From: Candidatus Pullichristensenella excrementigallinarum
GTDB lineage: Bacteria > Bacillota > Clostridia > Christensenellales > Aristaeellaceae
Direction of reading: 5' to 3'
Length of the DNA stretch: 34,194 nt
NCBI GenBank assembly: GCA_018714825.1
Contig: DVMU01000058.1
Span: 1-34,194 of the forward strand
The notes under the pieces were generated by a model, which was not told the DNA's origin, searched no databases, and saw only the letters and a program-made list of their open reading frames with translations. This document shows positions 8,475 to 15,614 of the stretch, piece after piece (the stretch's first letter is position 1; each line of letters opens with the position of its first letter). Both the position numbers and the translations under genes were made by a program.

Positions 8475-9740
8475 TTACTTTTCTTCCGCGCAGGCGCGCA
8501 GACGGCTGGTCAGGCCGCGCAGGTTATAGGCAGAAACGTACTTGCCGATGCTGCGCTTGATCTTATCCAGAACAAAGCGGCGGGCGGGCACGTTCGCGGC
8601 CTCCAAATTATCGAGCATCTTCTTCAATTCGGGCGCCACAGCCTCGGATTCATAGGTGTAATGTCCGCTGATATCCAGGATCAGATTGGCCAGCTCCTCG
8701 TCAGCCAGCACCTGCTCCACGGTCAGTTCCGCCTGCTCTCCGACCATCCACTTGCGCCAGCGATTGGTCTCCACGGCTGTCTTGCGCATGACTTCAAAGA
8801 GGTTGCTCTTCTGCGGCACAATGCCCTTTTCGAACAGTTCCGCTTCCAGTTTGGCGAGGGTGACATACGCGCGGGTTTCATCCACGCCGAATTCCGGCGC
8901 GACGTTCGAGGACCCCACCTTCAGCGCCGGATGCATCAAAAGCAGGCGATCGGGCAGGTAGTCGCCGTTGTGCTCCTTGAGCTCCATGCCGTACTTTGCC
9001 GCCACGGACGCCAGAAGCTGCGCGTTCTCGGTGGAATAGTGGCCGATATTCTCCGTCAGGCGGGTCAGGGTTCCGGTCTGCCCCACGATGAAATTGGGCG
9101 TGGGCAATCCCTTCTCCGTGAGCATCTTGCACAAGCGCTCGATAAACTCCGCGAATTCCTTGGTGCCGGTCAGGCCGCCGTTGGTTTCCTCTGTTCCCAC
9201 CTCATAGCCGATGGGCGGAAGGTTTTTCTCCAGGCGATACTTCTCCACGGCCTCGATCAATTCCACCGTGCGCCGAAGCACGATATCCATCGGAACGGTT
9301 CCCTTGATGTGCGGATCCTTGGTCGGATCAATGTGCAAAAGATCAAATCCCGCGTCCAGATCCGCCAGGTAGCTCTTCAGCCCGCGCGCCATGGCTTCCT
9401 CCTCGGGAAGCGCGGCCCTGCGCTCTTCATCGCGCTGCCAGGGACCGCCGTGATCGCGGCAGACATAGTACAATCCGTCATAATCGATCTTCCTGGCCAT
9501 GTCCGCGATGGCCTGGCAGAACTGCTTCTGATCCCATCCGGAAACATATCCGCCGCCGAATTCCTGAATATCGATCTGATTGCGGCTGGCAATAAAGAGA
9601 ATCGGGAAATCCTGCTCTTTGGAAAGCTCCAAAGTCGCCTGCAAAAGCATGGGCGACATCGGGCCAATGCCCAGCAACGTGGAAAATCCGCCCATCTCCC
9701 GGGCCTTGGGCAACGCATGTACCATTTGAATAATGTTCAT
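8475..9740 (-). CDS. GatZ/KbaZ-family protein (class II tagatose-bisphosphate aldolase non-catalytic subunit-like)
   Basis: The 421-residue protein belongs to the GatZ/KbaZ family (PF08013). Recognisable features are FIASRNQIDIQEFGGGYV near residues 49-66, a VCRDHGGPWQRDEE block near 93-106, AGFDLLHIDPTKDPH near 130-144, YEVGTEETNGGLTG, VGQTGTLTRLTEN and KEHNGDYLPDR. GatZ and KbaZ are known as non-catalytic partners of the class II aldolases GatY/KbaY, but no GatY or KbaY occurs in this window. From memory, some family members catalyse C4 epimerisation of ketohexose phosphates (tagatose-6-P to fructose-6-P). Paired with the ROK kinase upstream, a sugar-phosphate epimerase role is a reasonable inference. 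ATG 9740 has GAGAGGATTATCAG before it. The divergence of the DHGGPW block from KbaZ proteins (DHLGPN) suggests a different substrate. Confidence 0.78.
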   Translation of the reverse strand: MNIIQMVHALPKAREMGGFSTLLGIGPMSPMLLQATLELSKEQDFPILFIASRNQIDIQEFGGGYVSGWDQKQFCQAIADMARKIDYDGLYYVCRDHGGPWQRDEERRAALPEEEAMARGLKSYLADLDAGFDLLHIDPTKDPHIKGTVPMDIVLRRTVELIEAVEKYRLEKNLPPIGYEVGTEETNGGLTGTKEFAEFIERLCKMLTEKGLPTPNFIVGQTGTLTRLTENIGHYSTENAQLLASVAAKYGMELKEHNGDYLPDRLLLMHPALKVGSSNVAPEFGVDETRAYVTLAKLEAELFEKGIVPQKSNLFEVMRKTAVETNRWRKWMVGEQAELTVEQVLADEELANLILDISGHYTYESEAVAPELKKMLDNLEAANVPARRFVLDKIKRSIGKYVSAYNLRGLTSRLRACAEEK

Positions 9741-9843
9741 CTGATAATCCTCTCTTCCCGGTTCATGAATTTGGTGGAAAATATCGCGCACGAGGCGCGC
9801 CATTCCCTTTTTCTCGTTTTCAATCCGCCCCTCTTGCGCATCT

Positions 9844-10779
9844 TCAAAGCGCCTGCGCGGCCAGAAGCGCGGCTCCTACCAATCCAGCATCCGGCGCGAG
9901 GCGCGCCTTGCGCAGCCATTTCTCCGATTCCGCTCCCCAATAGCTCAACGCCTCCACCGTCCGCACCAGACTGGGCGCGAACAGATCGAAGGCATGGACC
10001 ACCGATCCGCCCAACACCACGCATTCGATATCCACCAGCATCTGCAGGGCCGCGATGCCTCGTCCCAATTTTTCCCCGGCCTCCCGATAAATTGAGAGAC
10101 AGAGAGCGTCCCCTTCCCGCGCGCACTGGGCGACCTCCCTGGCCGTAACGGACGCATATTGGGAAAGCGCGGTGGGTTCGATTTTCATGCGTTCCCGCGC
10201 CATGGCGGCGATCCCGGTGCCGGAAGCGTATGCCTCCAGGCATCCCGTGCGGCCGCACAGGCAGGGCCGTCCTCCCTCCGGCACGACGTTCAGATGCCCG
10301 AATTCTCCTGCGGATTCATGAAATCCCTGAAGAATTTTTCCATCCAGAACCAATCCGCAGCCCACGCCCGTGGAAACCGTCAGATAGGCCAGGCTCGAGC
10401 TTCCCCTGCCCGCGCCCAACCGGTATTCTCCATATGCGGCGGCGTTTGCGTCGTTTTCCAAGATCACCGGGCAATCAAATTGCTGGGAAATCCTCCTGGT
10501 AATGGGCAAATTCCGCCACCCCAGCGTAGGAGCAAAAATTACTTCTCCTCGCGAAGGCGAAAGCGGACCCGGACACGCGACGCCGATGGCCTCCGGCGCC
10601 TCTTCCCCCGCCAAGGCAAGCGCCTCCCGAATCGTCCGGCAAATGCGCTCCACCACGGCGTCCGGCCCCTGACGGGCCTCTGTCGGCGCTTCGCTGCGAG
10701 TACGCATGACGCCGTCCGGCCGAAATACTCCCGCCGAAATCTTGGTCCCTCCAATATCCAGCGCCACAATTCCCGCCAT
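9844..10779 (-). CDS. ROK-family sugar kinase (glucokinase-like)
   Basis: This 311-residue cytoplasmic kinase should phosphorylate a hexose with ATP. It shows the ROK ATP-binding loop ALDIGGTKISAGVF (residues 6-19), the catalytic aspartate in LENDANAAAYGE (Asp110), a STGVGCG phosphate loop near 136-142 and the ROK zinc motif with His162, Cys173, Cys175 and Cys180 (CLCGRTGC). A DNA-binding domain is absent, so it is an enzyme, not a repressor. ATG 10779 has AAGGAGAGAACG upstream, giving the standard N-terminus; a longer frame starts 9 codons earlier without benefit. It is the first gene of a leftward operon with the gatZ-like gene (103-base gap) and is transcribed from a strong promoter with a palindromic operator. 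The sugar cannot be told from sequence; glucose, fructose, tagatose or allose are all possible for this family. Confidence 0.9.
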   Translation of the reverse strand: MAGIVALDIGGTKISAGVFRPDGVMRTRSEAPTEARQGPDAVVERICRTIREALALAGEEAPEAIGVACPGPLSPSRGEVIFAPTLGWRNLPITRRISQQFDCPVILENDANAAAYGEYRLGAGRGSSSLAYLTVSTGVGCGLVLDGKILQGFHESAGEFGHLNVVPEGGRPCLCGRTGCLEAYASGTGIAAMARERMKIEPTALSQYASVTAREVAQCAREGDALCLSIYREAGEKLGRGIAALQMLVDIECVVLGGSVVHAFDLFAPSLVRTVEALSYWGAESEKWLRKARLAPDAGLVGAALLAAQAL

Positions 10780-10847
10780 CGTTCTCTCCTTCTCTCCCGC
10801 GCACAACGGAAATCCTGCAAATTTTTCCGGAAAGAAGTTGTGTAATC

Positions 10848-10876
10848 TTGCTATTTATATCTTATTATGATATATT
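10848..10876 (+). promoter_or_regulatory. Candidate promoter of the HAD-DHS-PfkB-ROK-SIS operon
   Basis: TTGCTA (10848-10853), 17 bases, then TATATT (10871-10876), matches sigma-A consensus at 4/6 and 5/6 positions. It overlaps head-to-head with the leftward promoter, and the operator sits within its spacer. The AT-rich stretch makes alternatives possible, so the exact boxes are tentative. Confidence 0.45.
10859..10871. promoter_or_regulatory. Palindromic operator shared with mgl promoter (copy 1)
   Basis: ATCTTATTATGAT (minus strand ATCATAATAAGAT) is an inverted repeat with one mismatch. On the minus strand it begins exactly 2 bases after a TATAAT, as does the perfect copy at 17036-17048. 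On the plus strand it lies between the -35 and -10 of the rightward promoter, so a single bound repressor could block both directions. The local ROK repressor (15615-16865) is the likely ligand. Confidence 0.65.
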
Positions 10877-10902
10877 ATATATGGATGCATGTCATTCGTC
10901 AA
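10874..10902 (-). promoter_or_regulatory. Promoter of ROK kinase-gatZ operon
   Basis: Minus-strand TTGACG (10902-10897), a 17-base spacer and a perfect TATAAT (10879-10874) form a near-consensus sigma-A promoter. The operator palindrome covers the expected start site immediately downstream. The predicted leader is about 85 bases. Confidence 0.7.
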
Positions 10903-10971
10903 GTAAATTGTGGAAACGACCGGGGCAGAAGCATTGCATCCTCTATTTTTTGCGTGTTACAGGAGGCTTGT

Positions 10972-11790
10972 ATGACGGGCGGAATAGAGTTTGTCCGCGA
11001 GGGCCGTACCGGAAATTTCCGGTATGCGGTTCTGGATTTTGACGGGACCATTTCCCTGGTTCGCGAAGGCTGGCAGCAAATCATGATTCCCTATTTTGCC
11101 GATGAGCTGGCAAAGACTCCGGTAGGGCGCGACATGCCCTGGGATGCTTTGGAACTCAAGGCGCGGGAATTTATCACGCTTCTTACCGGCAAGCAGACCA
11201 TCTACCAGTGCATCCATCTCGCGGAAGAAATCACCGCCATGGGGGGAAAGCCCGAAGATCCGCAGGCATATAAGGACGAATACCACCGCCGCCTGCTCGT
11301 GCATATCGACGATCGCCTGAAGGGCCTTGCCTCGGGCACGATCGATCCGGAGACGCTGGTTGTCCCCGGAAGTTACGATTTGCTGGAAATGCTGCTGCGG
11401 CACAATGTCACCCCCTACCTGGCTTCGGGAACCGACGAAGTCTATGTCCTGGAGGAAGCGCGGCTGATTCGGGTGGACAAGTACTTCGGCCCGCATATCT
11501 ACGGCGCGCAGCGCGAGTACAAGACCTTCTCCAAGAAGATGGTCATCGAGCGCATCCTGCGGGAAAACCATCTCTCCGGCGAAGAACTTCTGGGCTTTGG
11601 CGACGGATATGTCGAAATCGAAAACATCCGCGATGCCGGCGGCTTTGCCGTGGGCGTGGCCTCCAACGAGGCAGAGCGCCAGGGCATCGACGAATGGAAG
11701 CGCGAGCGCCTCATCCGCGCGGGCGCAAATCTCATCATTCCCGACTATCGCGACATCGCGTCGCTGGAAGCGGCGCTGTTTGACAGGTAA
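10972..11790 (+). CDS. HAD-superfamily phosphatase
   Basis: A 272-residue haloacid dehalogenase-type hydrolase, probably a sugar-phosphate phosphatase. Motif I is LDFDGTIS with the nucleophile Asp22 and acid/base Asp24. A cap domain of roughly 130 residues follows, then motif II in YLASGTDEVY. A candidate motif III lysine lies in the TFSKKMVIE segment, and motif IV is GFGDGYVEIENIRDAGG. ATG 10972 is chosen for its AGGAGG at 10961-10966; an upstream frame to 10867 runs into the promoter and is not credible. It heads a five-gene operon, with the next start 15 bases after its stop. The operon context (PfkB and SIS proteins resembling heptose-biosynthesis enzymes) suggests it dephosphorylates a sugar bisphosphate or phosphate, like GmhB does, although its sequence is not GmhB-like in length or cap. 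Substrate unknown. Confidence 0.85.
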   Translation: MTGGIEFVREGRTGNFRYAVLDFDGTISLVREGWQQIMIPYFADELAKTPVGRDMPWDALELKAREFITLLTGKQTIYQCIHLAEEITAMGGKPEDPQAYKDEYHRRLLVHIDDRLKGLASGTIDPETLVVPGSYDLLEMLLRHNVTPYLASGTDEVYVLEEARLIRVDKYFGPHIYGAQREYKTFSKKMVIERILRENHLSGEELLGFGDGYVEIENIRDAGGFAVGVASNEAERQGIDEWKRERLIRAGANLIIPDYRDIASLEAALFDR

Positions 11791-11804
11791 GGAGGCGAAA
11801 ATAT

Positions 11805-12773
11805 ATGCCCTTTGCAATGTTTGATCGTTCCCGACTCAACCTTCTTCCCCTGGGCGAACGCATTCACGATCTGGACCTGAGCATCATGCAGGCTCCGGTG
11901 CAGGACAACGGCTATCGTCATCCGACCATCGACATCCTCGCCGAGCGCATCCGCGCGGCCAGGGAAAAGAGCGCGAACGTCACCATGATGCTGGGCGGAC
12001 ACGTCATCCGCGCGGGCGTTGCGCCCTGCATGATCGCCATGATGGAAGCCGGTTACATCACGCACTTTGCCATGAACGGCGCGGCGGCGATTCACGATTT
12101 TGAACTGGCCCTGATCGGCGCGACCACCGAAAGCGTCGCCAAGTACATCTCCGAAGGGCAGTTCGGCCTCTGGAAAGAGACGGGGCTGTACAACGACGCC
12201 GTCAACGAGGGCGCGCGCGACGGGCTGGGTTTCGGCGAATCGCTCGGCCGTTATATCGAAGAACACAATTTCCCCTACAAGCAGTATAGCCTTCTGGCCG
12301 CGGGATATCGCAACCAGGCGCCGGTGACGGTGCATGTAGGCGTGGGGTGCGACATCGTCCACGAACATCCCAACGCGGACGGCGCGCGCATCGGGGAAGC
12401 CACTTATCGCGATTTTCTGATTTACGCGCATCAAATGGAAAGCCTGGAAAACGGCGTATTTATGGATTTTGGTTCCGCGGTCATCGGCCCGGAGGTCTAT
12501 CTCAAGGCGCTGGCCATGGCGCGCAACGTCGCCCATCAGGAGGGCCGCCGGATTGTGCATTTCACCACCGCCGTGTTCGACCTTCTGGAACTCGAAGGCA
12601 AAAACGTGCACGAAGCGCCGCCCAAATCCGATCCGAGATACTATTTCCGTCCCTGGAAGACCATCATGGCGCGGACCGTTGCCGACGGGGGCGAAAGCTT
12701 CTATGTACAGGGCGTGCATAAAGATACCGTCCCGGCGCTTTCCTGGGCGCTGCTTGGGGAGGGAAAGGCATGA
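11805..12773 (+). CDS. Uncharacterised protein, possibly deoxyhypusine-synthase-like fold
   Basis: A 322-residue soluble protein without signal peptide that I do not recognise with certainty. It resembles deoxyhypusine-synthase-family (PF01916-like) Rossmann proteins. A MMLGGHVIRAGV segment (61-72) precedes a THFAMNGAAAIHDFE segment (86-100), which recalls the DHS pattern of a glycine-rich strand and a TaGg..eD motif. HVGVGCDIVHEHP (177-189) and DFGSAVIGPEVYLKAL (221-236) follow. The C-terminal FRPWKTIMARTVADGGESF (281-299) may correspond to the region carrying the DHS catalytic lysine. DHS enzymes use NAD and spermidine, but the neighbours here are sugar-phosphate enzymes, so an NAD-dependent sugar reaction such as oxidation or epimerisation is an inference only. 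ATG 11805 has GGAGGCGAAAATAT upstream. Its ATGA overlap with the PfkB gene shows tight co-expression. Confidence 0.45.
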   Translation: MPFAMFDRSRLNLLPLGERIHDLDLSIMQAPVQDNGYRHPTIDILAERIRAAREKSANVTMMLGGHVIRAGVAPCMIAMMEAGYITHFAMNGAAAIHDFELALIGATTESVAKYISEGQFGLWKETGLYNDAVNEGARDGLGFGESLGRYIEEHNFPYKQYSLLAAGYRNQAPVTVHVGVGCDIVHEHPNADGARIGEATYRDFLIYAHQMESLENGVFMDFGSAVIGPEVYLKALAMARNVAHQEGRRIVHFTTAVFDLLELEGKNVHEAPPKSDPRYYFRPWKTIMARTVADGGESFYVQGVHKDTVPALSWALLGEGKA

Positions 12774-13789
12774 ATCGCGCGCGGCTGCAAGAACTGTTAA
12801 GCCGGTTCTCCCAACTGCGCATCGTCGTGGCCGGGGATCTGTTTTTGGATCGCTGGTATGAGATCGATACGCAGCTAAACGAGCCTTCTTTGGAAACCGG
12901 GCTGACCGCCTACCAAATTGTCAAAAAGCGCTCTGCGGCGGGCGCGGCCGGAACGGTTCTGAACAATCTGAGCGAAATGGGCATTGGCCACCTGGAAGTC
13001 ATTTCCCTGGTGGGAGAAGACGGTGACGGTTGGGAAATGCTCCAGCGGCTCAACGAACGCGGCGTGGACACTTCCAAAGTCCTGCAAAGCGACCGCGTGG
13101 TTACCCCCGCATACATCAAGCCGCTCTTCCCCGAGGAGGGCAATCGCTTCGACGTCAAAAACTTCTCCCCAACCCCGGAAGATTTGCAGGAGGAAATCAT
13201 CCGCCGCATCGAGGCGTCGCTTGCCGATGCGGACGCGCTGGTGCTTCTCGAGCAGGTGTGCGAGGTGGATACGGGCGTGATCACCTCCCATGTGCGCAAC
13301 GCTATCCGGCAAATGGCCCTGCGTCATCCGGACAAATTGATTTACGCCGATTCGCGCGCATTCATCCATCTCTATCGCGATGTGGTCATCAAGTGCAACA
13401 ACCTCGAGGCCGCGCGCATGACCGGGCGCGAGGCAGACGAGGAGCATTTCGATAGGGAGGAAGTCTTCCGCTGCATGGACGAGCTCAAACAAATTACGCA
13501 CCGTCCGGTTATCATTACCTGCAACCGGCACGGCGTGGCCGTGGAGGAGGGGGGCAAAAAGCTCCTGGTCCCCGCGGTTCGCCATTCCTGCCCCATCGAC
13601 ATCTGCGGCGCGGGCGACGCCTGCACCGCCGGGTTGGTCAGCGCGCTGTGCGCGGGCGGCAGTTACGCGGAAGCCGCGTTTCTGGGGAACCTCTCCTCAG
13701 GCGTCACCGTGCGCCAGATCGGGCGTACCGGAGCCGCCGGCCAGGAGGCCATGCTGCGCCTGTATGACGAACAGTGGAAGGAGGAATAG
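12770..13789 (+). CDS. PfkB-family sugar kinase, HldE/RfaE kinase-domain-like
   Basis: A 339-residue ribokinase-type enzyme. The N-terminal VVAGDLFLDRWYEI (19-32) resembles the start of the kinase domain of HldE/RfaE, which phosphorylates heptose-7-phosphate at O1. A GAAGTVLNNLSEMG segment (58-71) corresponds to the substrate-binding Gly-rich stretch. The PfkB signature DICGAGDACTAG (277-288) holds the catalytic Asp283 and the anion hole. No cytidylyltransferase domain follows, so it is not full HldE. The start overlaps the preceding stop as ATGA. Together with the GmhA-like SIS gene and the HAD gene it reproduces the enzyme types of the ADP/GDP-heptose pathway, but the substrate could be another sugar phosphate. 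Confidence 0.85.
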   Translation: MNRARLQELLSRFSQLRIVVAGDLFLDRWYEIDTQLNEPSLETGLTAYQIVKKRSAAGAAGTVLNNLSEMGIGHLEVISLVGEDGDGWEMLQRLNERGVDTSKVLQSDRVVTPAYIKPLFPEEGNRFDVKNFSPTPEDLQEEIIRRIEASLADADALVLLEQVCEVDTGVITSHVRNAIRQMALRHPDKLIYADSRAFIHLYRDVVIKCNNLEAARMTGREADEEHFDREEVFRCMDELKQITHRPVIITCNRHGVAVEEGGKKLLVPAVRHSCPIDICGAGDACTAGLVSALCAGGSYAEAAFLGNLSSGVTVRQIGRTGAAGQEAMLRLYDEQWKEE

Positions 13790-13791
13790 CC

Positions 13792-14709
13792 TTGGATTGC
13801 TATTTATGCCTGGACATTGGCGGTTCGAAGTATATCGTGGGCCTCATTGATCGCGCGGGCAACGTGCTTGCCGAAAAGCGCGGGGTATGGCCGGTTCTGA
13901 GCGAGCGCTGTGTCCTCGAGCAGACCCTGACCGCCGCGCGCGCGTTGATTGCCGAAACCGGGAAAACGCCCCTGGCCTGCGGCATCACCATTCCCGGCCT
14001 GGCCGATCCTCAAAACGGAATGTGGGTGGAGGCTTCCTTTTCGGGCATCCGCAATTTCCCCATTTGTCAAGAAGTGGAAAAGGCGCTGGGGATTCCGACC
14101 TTCTGCGATAACGACGGCCAGGCATACGCGTTGGCGGAAATGCTCTTCGGCGCGTGCCGGGATGTAAAGGACTTTCTGTATGTCAACGTCTCCAACGGCA
14201 TCGGCGGTTCCGTGGTCATGGGCGGCAAGCTTCAGTACGGCGCCAGCGGAAACGCCGGGGAAATCGGCCACAGCGTGGTGGTGGAAAATGGCCGCCGCTG
14301 CAAATGCGGCCTGAACGGCTGCCTGGAAATGCACGCGGCCGGTCCCGGAATCGCCCGCAACTATGCCGAAATGGGCGGCGAAACCCCCGCTGATGCCAAG
14401 GAAATCGCCCGGCGCGCCCGCGAAGGCGAAAAGATCGCCCAGGATGTCTGGCAATTAGAAGGGGAATTGCTCGCCAAGAACATCGCTGTGGCAATCAATG
14501 TATTGAATCCGGCAAAGGTCGTCCTCGGTGGCGGAGTTTCTTTGGCCTTCGATCTGTTCGGCCCGCCTTTGAAGCAGGCCATTCACGAGAGGATCTACCG
14601 CGCCGCCAATCCCGATCTGGAAGTGTTGCCCACGCCGTTGGGATACCTGGCCGGCCTGTACGGCGCGGCGGCCATCGCCGTCTCGCGCACGGAACATCTG
14701 TTTTCCTAA
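13792..14709 (+). CDS. Second ROK-family sugar kinase
   Basis: A 305-residue ROK protein without an HTH domain. It begins YLCLDIGGSKYIVGLIDRAG (ATP loop), has CDNDGQAYAL with Asp108 as catalytic base, an SNGIGGS loop near 134-140 and the zinc motif His160, Cys170, Cys172, Cys177 (CKCGLNGC). The usual ENDANAAA is changed to DNDGQAYA, so its sugar may differ from that of the upstream ROK kinase. I chose TTG 13792 because a strong AAGGAGG lies 7 bases upstream at 13778-13784; a GTG at 13774 would overlap the PfkB gene. It follows the PfkB stop within 2 bases. A sugar kinase, or less likely a kinase for an amino sugar, is supported; the substrate is unknown. Confidence 0.87.
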   Translation: MDCYLCLDIGGSKYIVGLIDRAGNVLAEKRGVWPVLSERCVLEQTLTAARALIAETGKTPLACGITIPGLADPQNGMWVEASFSGIRNFPICQEVEKALGIPTFCDNDGQAYALAEMLFGACRDVKDFLYVNVSNGIGGSVVMGGKLQYGASGNAGEIGHSVVVENGRRCKCGLNGCLEMHAAGPGIARNYAEMGGETPADAKEIARRAREGEKIAQDVWQLEGELLAKNIAVAINVLNPAKVVLGGGVSLAFDLFGPPLKQAIHERIYRAANPDLEVLPTPLGYLAGLYGAAAIAVSRTEHLFS

Positions 14710-14746
14710 TTTCCATCCCATAAACTCAATTGCAAGGAGGAATACC

Positions 14747-15316
14747 ATGAATCCTGTCCTGGACGCCTATCGCGAGGAACTGATTTCGGAAATTCAAAAA
14801 ATCGATACCGCCGAATTCCAAAAGTGGATCGACATTCTCCTGGACGCCTATAAAAACGATCGCCAGATTTTCCTGGCCGGAAACGGCGGCAGCGCCGGAA
14901 CCGTAAACCACTTTGTCTGCGATTTTGGCAAGAACGCCGTGCAGGGCGACAAGCGCCGCTTCCGCGTGCATTCGGTCTGCGACAATGTCGAAGTCATCAC
15001 CGCATTGGGCAACGACATCGCCTTTGAGGAGATCTACCGCTTTCAACTGGGCAACGCCATGCGCCCGGGCGACGTGCTCATCGTCATCAGCGCCAGCGGC
15101 AATTCGCCTGATCTGGTCAATGCCTGCCAATATGCCAAGCAAATCGGCGGCAAGGTGGTGGCGCTCTCCGGCTTTGGCGGCGGCAAGATCTGCAACGGCG
15201 CGGACGCAGTCCTCGCAACGGACATGACCAGCTATGAACGCATCGAGGATTTGCACCTGATCCTCTTCCACATGGTGGTCTGCTGGTTCAAAGCCAATCA
15301 GGACAAGCTCGCCTGA
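14747..15316 (+). CDS. SIS-domain sugar-phosphate isomerase, GmhA-like
   Basis: A 189-residue single-domain SIS protein close to GmhA (sedoheptulose-7-phosphate isomerase) and related DiaA-type proteins. The SIS core is clear: LAGNGGSAGTVNHFVCDF (43-60), VISASGNSPDLVNA (phosphate-binding Ser loop, 112-125) and ALSGFGGGK. The C-terminal ERIEDLHLILFHMVV helix resembles the GmhA helix that carries the active-site histidine. ATG 14747 has AAGGAGGAATACC upstream. It is the last gene of the operon and is followed by a terminator. It may make an aldose-phosphate substrate for the PfkB kinase, as in heptose biosynthesis; DnaA-related DiaA function is less likely in this context. Confidence 0.86.
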   Translation: MNPVLDAYREELISEIQKIDTAEFQKWIDILLDAYKNDRQIFLAGNGGSAGTVNHFVCDFGKNAVQGDKRRFRVHSVCDNVEVITALGNDIAFEEIYRFQLGNAMRPGDVLIVISASGNSPDLVNACQYAKQIGGKVVALSGFGGGKICNGADAVLATDMTSYERIEDLHLILFHMVVCWFKANQDKLA

Positions 15317-15334
15317 TTCCCCCAAAATTCCGAA

Positions 15335-15356
15335 AGGAACCGCGCAAACGGTTCCT
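15335..15356. repeat. GGAACCG hairpin, copy 1
   Basis: AGGAACCG and CGGTTCCT flank a CGCAAA loop. The same hairpin recurs 245 bases downstream at 15581-15600 in the same orientation, so the two copies bracket the terminator and the multi-hairpin repeat of this gap. Confidence 0.7.
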
Positions 15357-15396
15357 CAGACTGTCGAAAAGCTCTGTGGGGAAGAATCTTTTCAAT

Positions 15397-15431
15397 CGAG
15401 CGCGGCGGCGTGTACGTCGCGCTCGGTTTTT
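15397..15431 (+). terminator. Intrinsic terminator of the five-gene sugar operon
   Basis: Perfect 8-bp arms CGAGCGCG (15397-15404) and CGCGCTCG (15418-15425) with a 13-base loop are followed by GTTTTT. It lies 80 bases after the SIS gene stop. Confidence 0.75.
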
Positions 15432-15463
15432 CCGGAGCACAAGCGAAGGAAAAACAATTCCGC

Positions 15464-15577
15464 CCGTCAGGAAATCGCCCGGAAAATCCGCAGATTTTCA
15501 GATTTCCGCAGTTCTCTTCCTCCTCCATGAAAATCCGCAGATTTTCATGGAGCGTGTCAAAATCCCTTTTGACACGC
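15464..15577. repeat. Dispersed multi-hairpin intergenic repeat, copy 1 (with internal duplication)
   Basis: The element starts CGTCAGGAAATCGCCCGG and carries a hairpin GAAAATCCGCAGATTTTC (15482-15499). After 47 bp the hairpin is repeated in extended form (15525-15550, 11-bp arms), and then comes a further hairpin with GCGTGTCAAAA and TTTTGACACGC arms (15552-15577). Apart from the 47-bp duplication it matches the copy at 23108-23174 almost base for base. Both copies lie between convergent genes and point the same way. Confidence 0.85.
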
Positions 15578-15580
15578 AGA

Positions 15581-15600
15581 GGAACCGCGCAAACGGTTCC
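15581..15600 (+). terminator. GGAACCG hairpin, copy 2, with T-rich tail
   Basis: GGAACCG and CGGTTCC arms around CGCAAA are followed on the plus strand by TTTATTTTGTTG, so this copy could act as a backup terminator for rightward transcription. It sits 14 bases beyond the end of the leftward ROK repressor gene, where it has no U-run on the minus strand. Confidence 0.5.
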
Positions 15601-15614
15601 TTTATTTTGTTGTT

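Noticed and set aside
8475-9740. Assigning a galactitol or N-acetylgalactosamine pathway from the GatZ/KbaZ homologue
   Set aside because: No GatY/KbaY, PTS or dehydrogenase genes are present, so only the family is named.
8661-10148. 495-codon plus-strand frame opposite the gatZ-like and ROK kinase genes
   Set aside because: It spans two recognised genes on the other strand and has no domain of its own.
10972-15316. Calling the five-gene operon a heptose-ADP biosynthesis locus
   Set aside because: No HldE cytidylyltransferase domain, GmhB-length phosphatase or epimerase is found, and the surroundings are catabolic.
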